Shown one piece after another: positions 44,168 through 51,469 of a stretch of DNA of 64,000 bases (position 1 is the stretch's first letter; each line of letters opens with the position of its first letter). The position numbers and the translations under genes were made by a program. A model generated the notes under the pieces. The model was given only the letters and a program-made list of their open reading frames with translations, ran no database searches and was not told the origin of the DNA. The stretch comes from Kribbella sp. CA-293567 (lineage in GTDB: Bacteria; Actinomycetota; Actinomycetes; Propionibacteriales; Kribbellaceae): NCBI RefSeq assembly GCF_027627575.1, contig NZ_CP114065.1:3968001-4032000 (forward strand), read 5' to 3'.

Positions 44168-44196
44168 AGGATAGTCAGCTGATCGCAGGAAGGTAA
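44168..44196 (-). promoter_or_regulatory. Promoter of the Cys-rich peptide operon, with leader hairpin
   Basis: Reading leftward: -35 TTACCT (44191-44196), 17 bp, -10 TATCCT (44168-44173), giving a leader of about 58 bases. The leader contains the hairpin GGGCGG/CCGCCC (44126-44152). The rest of the gap to 44272 shows nothing else. Confidence 0.5.
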
Positions 44197-44272
44197 CGGC
44201 CAACCCGAAAGATCACTGACCAATCGATGCCAGCGGCACCGATCGGCCGTCGGCCGGTGACGGGGAGTGAAG

Positions 44273-45040
44273 CTAGCCGTGTTCCACCACGGTGAGTGTC
44301 CAAGCTGCACCGGTTCGTTCGAGCTCGGCGTTCCAGCGCTCGGCGATCAGCTTGTGCAGAGCCTTCGGCGTACCGGGGTCCTTGCCCGACTCGAGCAGGT
44401 GACGGGCGACCAGACCGCGGGTGTGTTTGGCGTTGTGGGAGACCACCGAGCGGACTCCCCCACGCTCCCGCACGACCGAGACGGACACCCACTTGGCCGC
44501 CTGCTGGCCGGCCGGGCGCCAGGCAGCGGCGTACGTCGACGAACGGCAGTCCACGATCACCGAGTCTCCGGCGGCCTGCTCCAGCGACGCCGCGAGCGGA
44601 TCGCGCCAGACCGACGCGAGCGGGCCGAGCCCGGGCAACGTCGTCCCCATCGACAGCCGGTACGCCGGTACGCGGTCCGCCATCCGCAACGCGCCCCACG
44701 CCGCCGACGTCACCAGCAGCCGCGAATTGGCCCGGCGTTTCGTGCCCGCCGGCAGGGTCGAGTAGCCGAGGGCGTCGTACAGGACACCGGAGTACAGCTC
44801 CGAGACCGGCACCGACGGCTCCGATCGCCAGCGGGTGTTCCGCTCGACTTCGCTCTTCAGCGAAGCGCCGACCCCCAGTACGCCGTACGCGTCATCGGTG
44901 GAGCTCAGCTTGGCCAGCGTCTCCAGGACCGACTCGCGGACCGCGTTGAGCTCCGGGAACGACAGCGCCGGCAGATCCACCGCTTTGCCGCGGGCGCGAC
45001 CGGTCTTGCCCTCCGAGGGCGGCAGCAGGATCAGGGTCAC
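44273..45040 (-). CDS. yaaA: Peroxide stress protein YaaA
   Basis: Cytoplasmic protein of 255 residues of the YaaA/DUF328 family. In E. coli it limits free iron during hydrogen peroxide stress. LILLPPSEGKTG at the N-terminus, LYSGVLYDALGYSTLP, and VVSHNAKHTRGLVARHLL are family segments. GTG 45040 overlaps the stop of the aldo/keto reductase gene by four bases. The frame further upstream lies within that gene. Coupling with an aldo/keto reductase fits oxidative or carbonyl stress. Confidence 0.93.
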   Translation of the reverse strand: MTLILLPPSEGKTGRARGKAVDLPALSFPELNAVRESVLETLAKLSSTDDAYGVLGVGASLKSEVERNTRWRSEPSVPVSELYSGVLYDALGYSTLPAGTKRRANSRLLVTSAAWGALRMADRVPAYRLSMGTTLPGLGPLASVWRDPLAASLEQAAGDSVIVDCRSSTYAAAWRPAGQQAAKWVSVSVVRERGGVRSVVSHNAKHTRGLVARHLLESGKDPGTPKALHKLIAERWNAELERTGAAWTLTVVEHG

Positions 45041-45978
45041 GTCAGCTCGTCCAGGGCGGCCAGGTCCTCGAGGGTCGGCACCCACAGCCCGGCCGCGACG
45101 TTCTGCTCGATCTGCTCGGGTGTGGTCGCGCCGGCGATCACCGACGAGACGGCCGGCTGCGCCGCGAGCCCACCGATGGCGACGTCCAGCAAAGTGAGGT
45201 CACGCTCGGCCGCGAAGGTCTCCAGCGCCTCGATCTTGTCGAAGTCGGCGTTGGCCAGCCGGTCGGGCATCTTCGCCAGCCGGGTGCCGTCGGGGGCCTC
45301 CTGACCACGCTTGTACTTGCCGGTCAGCAGCCCCGAGGCGAGCGGGAAGAACGGCAGTACGCCGATCCCGAGGTGCTCACACGCCGGGATCAGCTCGTCC
45401 TCGGCCTCGCGCTCGAGCAGGTTGTAGCGGTTCTGCGCGCTGACGAAGTGCTCCGAGCCGTTGGTCCGCGCGGCCCAGTCGGCGTCGACCACCTGCCAGC
45501 CGGCGAACTGTGAGCTGCCGAGATAGCGAACCTTGCCCTCGGCAACGAGCTCCGACAGCGCGGCCAGCGTCTCCTCGATCGGGGTGACCGGGTCCGGCAC
45601 GTGCAGCTGGTAGAGGTCGATCCAGTCCGTGCCGAGCCGGCGCAGGCTCGACTCGACCGCCTTGCGGATGTAGCGCCGGGAACCGCGCACCCCCCAGTCC
45701 GGGCCGTTCACGCCTTTCATGTCGCCGCCGAACTTGGTCGCGATGATCGCCTCGTCGCGCCGGGCCAGCAGCGACTTGCCGAGGATCTCCTCGCTGGCGC
45801 CGCGGTCGCCGTAGACGTCGGCGGTGTCGAACAGCGTGATCCCGGCGTCCAGCGCGGCGGTCACCACGGCGGCCGCCTGGTCGCCGTCGATCCGGCCACC
45901 GAAGTTGTTGCAACCCAGGCCGACCACACTCACGGTGAGGCCGGAGTCACCCAGCTGGCGGTACTCCATCTCGGTCAT
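45037..45978 (-). CDS. Aldo/keto reductase
   Basis: NADPH-dependent carbonyl reductase of 313 residues with a TIM barrel. The catalytic tetrad is present: Asp and Tyr in FDTADVYGDRG, Lys in IIATKFGGD, and His in DLYQLHVPDP. The NADP site lies in SVIAGATTPEQIEQN. ATG 45978 follows a TACAGT box by six bases and is likely leaderless. It leads a two-gene operon with yaaA and is divergent from pepN. Confidence 0.92.
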   Translation of the reverse strand: MTEMEYRQLGDSGLTVSVVGLGCNNFGGRIDGDQAAAVVTAALDAGITLFDTADVYGDRGASEEILGKSLLARRDEAIIATKFGGDMKGVNGPDWGVRGSRRYIRKAVESSLRRLGTDWIDLYQLHVPDPVTPIEETLAALSELVAEGKVRYLGSSQFAGWQVVDADWAARTNGSEHFVSAQNRYNLLEREAEDELIPACEHLGIGVLPFFPLASGLLTGKYKRGQEAPDGTRLAKMPDRLANADFDKIEALETFAAERDLTLLDVAIGGLAAQPAVSSVIAGATTPEQIEQNVAAGLWVPTLEDLAALDELT

Positions 45979-45984
45979 GAGTGA

Positions 45985-46041
45985 ACTGTATCGAGGCCGG
46001 TGCCGGACGGTGGGCGCGACGTTGGCACGACGGCATAGAGT
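45985..46041. promoter_or_regulatory. Back-to-back leaderless promoters (AKR and pepN)
   Basis: Leftward -10 TACAGT (complement of 45985-45990) lies six bases before the reductase ATG; rightward -10 TAGAGT (46036-46041) lies seven bases before the pepN ATG. The whole divergent gap is 70 bp. Confidence 0.55.
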
Positions 46042-46048
46042 GCTCGGC

Positions 46049-48508
46049 ATGCCGAGTCTCACCGTCGACGGCGCCCGCACCCGGGCCGCCGCGCTGTCCG
46101 TCCACTCCTACGACGTCGACCTCGATCTCACCCAGGGCGAGCAGACGTTCGGATCGACCACCAGGATCGTCTTCTCCGCCGCCGAGCAGTCCAGCTGGCT
46201 GGACGTCAAGCCCGGCGAGCTGCTCTCGGTCACGCTGAACGGGACGCCCGTCGACGTGGCCGGCCTGAGCGACGGCAGGCTAGCGCTGCCCGGTCTGACC
46301 GCGGAGAACGAGCTCGTCGTGGTCGCCTCGATGCTGTACTCCCACGACGGTGAGGGCCTGCACCGCAGCGTCGACGCCGCCGACGGCCTGACCTATCTGT
46401 ACGCGATGTCCTTCCTCGACGCCGCGCCCCGGATCTTCGCCTGTTTCGACCAGCCGGATCTCAAGGCGCCGTACCGGGTGACGGTGACCGCGCCCGAGGA
46501 GTGGATCGTGCTCGGCAACGGCGCCGCGACCCAGGTGTCGCCGGGCCGCTGGGAGCTGGCCGAGACCAAGCCGCTGTCGACGTACTTCGTCACGCTGGTC
46601 GCCGGGCCTTACCACCAGATCCTCGGTGAGCACGACGGCATCCCGCTCGGCTTGGTCTCGCGGCAGTCGCTGGCCGAGGCACTCGACCGCGAGGCCGAGG
46701 ACCTGTTCGAGGTGACCGGTCAGTCGTTCGACGAGTTCCACCGGCTGTTCGGCTACCGCTACCCGTTCGGCGAGTACCACCAGGCCTTCGTGCCCGAGTT
46801 CAACGCCGGCGCGATGGAGAACCCGGGCTGCGTGACGTTCCGCGACTCGATGGTCTTCCGCTCCGCGGTCACCGACGGGGAACGCAGCAGCCGGGCCCGC
46901 ACGGTCGTGCACGAGATGGCCCACCAGTGGTTCGGCGACACCGTCACCATGAAGTGGTGGAACGACCTGTGGCTGAACGAGTCCTTCGCCGAGTACATGG
47001 CACACCGGGTCTCCACCGCCGCCACCCGCTACACCGACAACTGGATCGACTTCGCCTTCATCCGTAAGTGGTGGGGCCTGCAGGCCGACCAGCGGTCCTC
47101 GACCCACCCGGTCGCCGCCGACGCGGTCAAGGACGCGCTCGGCTCACTCGACGACTTCGACGGCATCTCCTACGCCAAGGGCGCGGCGGTGCTCAAGCAA
47201 CTGAACGCCTACCTGGGTGACGAGGTCTTCCTCAACGGCGTCAAGGCGCACATCGAGGCCAACGAGTTCGGCAACGCGACCTTCGCCGACCTGGTCGCGA
47301 AGTGGACCGAGGCCGGCGCGGTCGGCCTGGAGAACTGGGCCCAGAACTGGCTGCGGACCCCTGGCGTCGACACCATCACCGCCGAGCGCACGGCCACCGG
47401 CGTGAAGCTCCACCGCACCGCGCCCGCCGGCTACCCGGCCGACCGTCCGCACCAGCTGACCATCGGCGGGTTCGACCAGGACGGCCGGGGCAGCTCGGTG
47501 CCGGTACTGCTCGACGCCGACGTGGTCGAGGTCGAGCTGGACCCGTCGATCGCCGTCGTCGTACCGGACGCGGGCGACGACACCTGGGCCAAGATCCGCT
47601 TCGACGCCGAGAGCCTCGGCAAGCTGGCCGCGGTGATGCCGAAGATCGAGGACGGCGTCACCCGCGCCGTCGTCCTGAACGGCCTGCGCGACGCCACCGC
47701 CGACGCCGAGCTCGACCCGCGGCTCGGCTTCGACGTCGTACTGGCCGCACTGCCGGCCGAGACCAGTGACATCGCAGTCCAGACCATGGTCGGCTGGGTG
47801 CGGTCCCGCCTGCTCGGCAGCTACCTGCCGGTCGAGCCCTACCGCGCGCGGATCGCCGAAGTGCTGACCGAGCGGCTCGGCTCGACGCCGGCCGGGAGCA
47901 GCCTGCAGCTCGCCGTCGCGCGGGGAGTCGTCCGGCTCACCGACGACGTGGCACTGCTGTCCGGGTGGCTCGAGGGCGACGGCGTACCGGAAGGGCTGGC
48001 GGTCGACGCCGATCTGCGCTGGCTGATCACGCTGCAGCTCGCGACCCTGGGCGCCGTCGACGATGCGGGCATCGACGCCGAACTGGCGCGCGACAACTCC
48101 TCGGAGGGCATCGTGCACGCCACCCGCTGCCGCGCCGCGCTGCCGACGGCCGAGGCCAAGGAACGCGCCTGGGCGCAGATCACCACCGACGCCGAGATCG
48201 CCAACTACGAGCTGTACGCCGCGTGCGAGGGCTTCTGGCAGGCCAACCAGCAGGAGCTGACCGCGCCGTACGTCGACCGGTACTTCGCGGAGATCGCGGG
48301 GACCGAGAAGTTGCGCTCGGGCTGGGTGGTGGCGTGGAGCTCGAACCTCGCCTTCCCGGCGTACGCGATCGACGAGCGGGTGGCCGGGCTCGCGGCCGGG
48401 CTGGCCGCCGACGAGAACGTGCCGGCCGGGATTCGCCGGGCGGTCGGCGACAACCACGACGACCTGGTCCGCGCGCTCGCGGTGCGGGCGGCGTACCCGG
48501 TGGGCTGA
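46049..48508 (+). CDS. pepN: Aminopeptidase N (M1 family)
   Basis: Zinc aminopeptidase of 819 residues, cytoplasmic. GAMEN appears in FNAGAMENPG, zinc ligands in VVHEMAHQWFG and the Glu of NESFAEY, with the catalytic Tyr region SYAKGAAVLKQL. The C-terminal ERAP1-like helical domain is complete. ATG 46049 lies seven bases after TAGAGT; the in-frame extension to 45824 runs back through the divergent reductase gene and is rejected. It cleaves N-terminal residues from peptides in turnover. Confidence 0.95.
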   Translation: MPSLTVDGARTRAAALSVHSYDVDLDLTQGEQTFGSTTRIVFSAAEQSSWLDVKPGELLSVTLNGTPVDVAGLSDGRLALPGLTAENELVVVASMLYSHDGEGLHRSVDAADGLTYLYAMSFLDAAPRIFACFDQPDLKAPYRVTVTAPEEWIVLGNGAATQVSPGRWELAETKPLSTYFVTLVAGPYHQILGEHDGIPLGLVSRQSLAEALDREAEDLFEVTGQSFDEFHRLFGYRYPFGEYHQAFVPEFNAGAMENPGCVTFRDSMVFRSAVTDGERSSRARTVVHEMAHQWFGDTVTMKWWNDLWLNESFAEYMAHRVSTAATRYTDNWIDFAFIRKWWGLQADQRSSTHPVAADAVKDALGSLDDFDGISYAKGAAVLKQLNAYLGDEVFLNGVKAHIEANEFGNATFADLVAKWTEAGAVGLENWAQNWLRTPGVDTITAERTATGVKLHRTAPAGYPADRPHQLTIGGFDQDGRGSSVPVLLDADVVEVELDPSIAVVVPDAGDDTWAKIRFDAESLGKLAAVMPKIEDGVTRAVVLNGLRDATADAELDPRLGFDVVLAALPAETSDIAVQTMVGWVRSRLLGSYLPVEPYRARIAEVLTERLGSTPAGSSLQLAVARGVVRLTDDVALLSGWLEGDGVPEGLAVDADLRWLITLQLATLGAVDDAGIDAELARDNSSEGIVHATRCRAALPTAEAKERAWAQITTDAEIANYELYAACEGFWQANQQELTAPYVDRYFAEIAGTEKLRSGWVVAWSSNLAFPAYAIDERVAGLAAGLAADENVPAGIRRAVGDNHDDLVRALAVRAAYPVG

Positions 48509-48637
48509 GCAAGGAAACGACCGGTTTGCGGAGGTTCGCCGTCGTGCTCACTCGCCGTTGTGGCTAGTGTGACTGGTGTGACGGCAAGGACCCTCCTGAG
48601 CAGGCCGGCTGGGGTTTTGTGACGTAACCTCCACAAT

Positions 48638-48662
48638 GACCGGCGGGCACGGCGCGCCGGTC
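48638..48662 (+). promoter_or_regulatory. Hairpin in the sepH leader, with possible promoter just upstream
   Basis: GACCGGCG and its complement CGCCGGTC flank a nine-base loop. A box TAACCT (48625-48630) directly upstream may be the -10, which would place the hairpin at the 5' end of the sepH mRNA. Alternatively it ends pepN transcripts. Confidence 0.4.
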
Positions 48663-48721
48663 TTGGTCGGGGCGCAGGTATCGGGAGAGACTGTCGAGAA
48701 CCGCACAGGAGAACAAAGGCA

Positions 48722-50728
48722 ATGCGCGAGGCGAGGCTCGTTGGCCTGAGTCAGGATGGCAAGCAGCTCATCCTGTCGATGGCGGAGACGGGTGAGGAGT
48801 TCGCCGTTCCGGTCGACGACCGGTTGCGTGCGGCCCTGCGCGGCGACCGTGCCCGACTCGGCCAGCTGGAGATTCAAATGGAGAGCGCGCTCCGCCCACG
48901 AGACATCCAGGCCCGGATCCGAGCCGGTGAGAGTCCCGAAGCGGTCGCTGCCGTCGCGCAGATGCCGATGGAGCGGGTGATGGCCTTCGCCGGACCCGTC
49001 CTGGCCGAGCGTGATCACGTCGCGAGCCTGGCCCAGCGTGCCTCCGTCCGCCGGCGAGGTGGCGGCGACGCCCCGACCCGTAACCTGGGCGCCTGGGTGT
49101 CCGAGCGGCTGCGCATCCGCGGCGTCGACCCGGCCTCGGCCGAGTGGGACGCCTGGCGGCGCGACGACGGCCGCTGGGCGGTCCGGGTCTCCTACTTCGC
49201 CGAGGAGAACGACGAGAAGGTCGCCATGTTCGCCTACGACGCTCCGGGGCGCTACGCCGTACCGGACGACGACGAGGCGCGCTGGCTGGTCGGTGAGCAG
49301 GTGCAGGTGATGGCGCCGCAACCCACCTCGGAGCGACGGCTCACCGCGGTCGCCGACTTCGATCTGAGTCTGGCGCCCGACCACAGCGCGGACAGCTACG
49401 AAGCCGGGTTCGAGGACACCATCAGCCTGCCGCGTGGCCGCGCGGCCCAGGCCGACCGGGACGCGAACCGTGACACCGGCCGGGGCTTCGGCCGCGACCC
49501 GGAGTACGGGACGGCTCGTGATGTCGAGCGCAGCGCCCGCCGGGTTCACTCGGTGCCGAGCCCGGACGAAGAACCGACCCTGATCAACGTACCGATCGAG
49601 CCGCCGCCCTCACTGCGGCCGGCCGTGCGTGCGGTCGAACGCCCGGCCCAGCTCCCGGTGGAAGCACCCCCGCTGTCGCCGCCGGAAGAGCGCGCCGCGG
49701 CGCCCGAGAACCGCTTCACCGAACGCCGCATGCCGCCGCCGGACTCACATGCTCCCGAGCCACGCCAGCACGAGCAGTACCGGCCGGAGTCGCGCGATTC
49801 AGACCGGCGCGAGACCGACTGGCGCCAAGCCGACCGACGCGACGAGGACCGGCGAGACGCCGACTGGCGCGAGGCGGAGCGACGTGAAGCCGACCGCCGC
49901 GAAGCTGACCGACGTGACGACGAGTCGCGTCGAGCAGAGGCGCGCCTGGCCGAGCAGCGCCAGACAGAGCAGAACGAGTCAGAGTCGCGGCACTCGGGCG
50001 ACCGCGAGGCAGACGTCCGGCACCCCGAGGGACGCGAGGGCGGACGCGAGTCCGACCTACGTCACCCGGACGGGCGCCAAGGGCAACGCGACTCCGAACT
50101 GCGCCACCCGGATGGGCGCCAGGGTCAGCGCGACTCCGACCTACGCCACCCAGACGGACGACAGGGTCAGCGTGACTTCGAGCTGCGACACCCGGGCGGT
50201 CGGCAGGGGCAGCAGGAGAACGAACTGCGGCACCCGGACGGGCGCCAAGGCGCTCGCGAGTCGGAGCTGAGGCAGCCGGACGGTCAGGGGCAGCGCGAGT
50301 CCGAGGTGCGGCAGCCGGATGGGCGCCGGTCCGAGGTGCCGACGTTCGACGAGCGGCGGAGTGAGCAGACCCGCCGCGAGCAGGCGAGGCAGGAGCAAGC
50401 GGAGGTCGAGCAGGCCAGGCAGAATGCGTCGCCTGCGACGCCGCAGCCGGGCCAGCCTGAGCGTCAGCAGAAGCCTGCAGCCGTCCAGGCACCAGCATCT
50501 GCCGAGCCCACGCCTGGCCTAGCAAGCACTCCCGCCGCAGCGAAGACGTCCACCGACTCAGCTAACCCAGCTGCGAAGGCGCCTGCCGCCTCGGGTGCTG
50601 CGAACGCTCCCGCCGAGCCCGCAGCGGCACCGCCCGCCGAAGAGAAGAAGAAGCCGGCCAAGCGAGGCTCCAAGCGCGCCAGCGTGCCGAGCTGGGACGA
50701 GATCATGTTCGGGAAGAAAGCCGACTAA
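48722..50728 (+). CDS. sepH: Septation protein SepH
   Basis: Actinobacterial cell-division regulator (DUF3071), 668 residues, longer than the several-hundred-residue relatives. It stimulates FtsZ assembly. The conserved N-terminal part (about 1-200) contains the start REARLVGLSQDGKQLILSM and the helix-turn-helix-like region SALRPRDIQARIRAGESPEA, MPMERVMAFAGPVLAERDHV. The rest is disordered: an Arg/Asp/Glu block (DRRDEDRRDADWREAERRE), seven full 14-residue repeats, and an Ala/Pro tail ending in the conserved KRGSKRASVPSWDEIMFG. AGGAGAA precedes the ATG. Confidence 0.93.
   Translation: MREARLVGLSQDGKQLILSMAETGEEFAVPVDDRLRAALRGDRARLGQLEIQMESALRPRDIQARIRAGESPEAVAAVAQMPMERVMAFAGPVLAERDHVASLAQRASVRRRGGGDAPTRNLGAWVSERLRIRGVDPASAEWDAWRRDDGRWAVRVSYFAEENDEKVAMFAYDAPGRYAVPDDDEARWLVGEQVQVMAPQPTSERRLTAVADFDLSLAPDHSADSYEAGFEDTISLPRGRAAQADRDANRDTGRGFGRDPEYGTARDVERSARRVHSVPSPDEEPTLINVPIEPPPSLRPAVRAVERPAQLPVEAPPLSPPEERAAAPENRFTERRMPPPDSHAPEPRQHEQYRPESRDSDRRETDWRQADRRDEDRRDADWREAERREADRREADRRDDESRRAEARLAEQRQTEQNESESRHSGDREADVRHPEGREGGRESDLRHPDGRQGQRDSELRHPDGRQGQRDSDLRHPDGRQGQRDFELRHPGGRQGQQENELRHPDGRQGARESELRQPDGQGQRESEVRQPDGRRSEVPTFDERRSEQTRREQARQEQAEVEQARQNASPATPQPGQPERQQKPAAVQAPASAEPTPGLASTPAAAKTSTDSANPAAKAPAASGAANAPAEPAAAPPAEEKKKPAKRGSKRASVPSWDEIMFGKKAD
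50018..50338 (+). repeat. 42-bp coding repeats inside sepH
   Basis: Six 42-bp units (50018, 50060, 50102, 50144, 50186, 50228), one 39-bp unit (50270) and a partial unit to 50338, encoding RHPDGRQGQRDSEL-like repeats. The unit length keeps the frame, so copy number can vary without harming the reading frame. Confidence 0.9.
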
Positions 50729-50742
50729 CTGCGGAGCGCCAG

Positions 50743-50822
50743 CACACACCAAGTCGGCTGAAGCCGACCGCGGCCTGCCTGCGAAGGCTCAGGGCAGAAG
50801 CTCCGAGAGAGCTTGGTGTGTG
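50743..50822 (+). other. Branched RNA fold downstream of sepH
   Basis: An outer 11-bp stem (CACACACCAAG with CTTGGTGTGTG) encloses three inner hairpins: GTCGGC-TGAA-GCCGAC (50753-50768), CTGCC/GGCAG (50775-50797) and AAGCTC/GAGCTT (50798-50814, sharing bases with the outer stem). It starts 15 bases after the sepH stop. It could be the sepH terminator or a structured RNA; no tRNA features (TTCGA loop, anticodon arm) are present. Confidence 0.5.
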
Positions 50823-50904
50823 GTGGCGAACCGGCGCTACTCCTCGGTTGGCCGGGCGGTGCTGTGCGCCCCGTGGACACCTGTCTCAGAGTGCGGGCGT
50901 TGTT

Positions 50905-50933
50905 TGGCAGCAGCGGGACCGACCTGCCATGAT
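50905..50933 (+). promoter_or_regulatory. Promoter for a leaderless leader peptide
   Basis: -35 TTGGCA (50905-50910), 17 bp, -10 CATGAT (50928-50933), then seven bases to the ATG at 50941. Transcription should start at or next to that ATG. Confidence 0.55.
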
Positions 50934-50940
50934 CTTCCGC

Positions 50941-50979
50941 ATGCGGATCACCCTCTGTTGTCGCTGTTGTTGTCGCTGA
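50941..50979 (+). CDS. Polycysteine leader peptide MRITLCCRCCCR
   Basis: A 12-residue frame with five Cys, all written with TGT, the minor codon in this G/C-rich genome. The ATG is seven bases after a -10 box, so it is translated as a leaderless message. Its TGA is followed immediately by an 8-bp GC hairpin. Leaderless polycysteine sORFs in mycobacteria are known to act as cysteine-responsive attenuators, and this matches that design. The regulated gene would be the unrecognised gene at 51059. The product itself is probably without function; ribosome pausing on the Cys codons is the signal. Confidence 0.75.
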   Translation: MRITLCCRCCCR

Positions 50980-51001
50980 CGCGCGCCGTCTGAGGCGCGC
51001 G
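50980..51001 (+). terminator. GC hairpin, probable attenuator
   Basis: CGCGCGCC and its exact complement GGCGCGCG enclose GTCTGA, starting on the base after the leader peptide stop. A ribosome finishing the leader would cover the left arm, and one stalled on Cys codons a few bases earlier would leave it differently exposed. No U-tract follows. Confidence 0.65.
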
Positions 51002-51058
51002 AGGCCCTGTCCATTCCCAGGCCCGCCCGCCGACACCAGCCCTACAGGATTCCCGCAG

Positions 51059-51469
51059 ATGAAGCTTTCCGCTTTGGTCGACCTCCTCGCGTCCCGAGGT
51101 CTCCGCCTGCTCCCCGGCTCCCACCCCGTTCCGGTCGAGCTGTACGTCGAACTGCCCGACGCGAGCCTCGCGCGCTTCACCGCCCGCGGCAGGACGCTGC
51201 GGTTGCGGCACTACTCCCCCGACGCGCTCACGTCGGTCGTGATCGCCGCCGAGTGCGGCTGCGGCGACCATCACCCGCAGACCGGCCCCGACCGCGTCAC
51301 CCTCAGCGCCTTCGCGACCCCGTTGTCCGAGCACGTCCTGGACGGCGAACTGCTGTTCGGCTGGACCGCCCACGAGGCCGGCTCGCTGCGCCTCGCGGAC
51401 GCGGTTCCGCACTTCTTCACCCTGCTTCCCCTGCTGGCGGCCGAGCGCACCCTAGCCGTCGTCGCCTGA
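51059..51469 (+). CDS. Unrecognised protein under a polycysteine leader
   Basis: Soluble-looking protein of 136 residues that I cannot assign to a family. Visible features are an N-terminal amphipathic helix (MKLSALVDLLASRGLRLLPG), several beta strands, a short metal-site-like cluster AAECGCGDHHPQTGPDR (two Cys, two His at about residues 65-72) and a hydrophobic C-terminal helix (FFTLLPLLAAERTLAVV). ATG 51059 lies 57 bases after the attenuator hairpin. The Cys/His cluster and the Cys-responsive leader together hint at sulfur, thiol or metal metabolism; this is inference. It overlaps the convergent esterase-like gene by 18 bp. Confidence 0.7.
   Translation: MKLSALVDLLASRGLRLLPGSHPVPVELYVELPDASLARFTARGRTLRLRHYSPDALTSVVIAAECGCGDHHPQTGPDRVTLSAFATPLSEHVLDGELLFGWTAHEAGSLRLADAVPHFFTLLPLLAAERTLAVVA

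Noticed and set aside
47144..48457. 437-codon minus-strand frame
   Set aside because: Antisense shadow of pepN.
50018..50338. CRISPR-like spaced repeats
   Set aside because: Repeats are contiguous without spacers, keep the sepH frame and encode a regular peptide; no cas genes.
50820..50930. Possible tRNA, because the frame reads RRYSSVGRA, a phrase often seen in false frames over tRNA genes
   Set aside because: No acceptor stem, no GGTTCGAATCC-like arm and no CCA-proximal pairing could be found.
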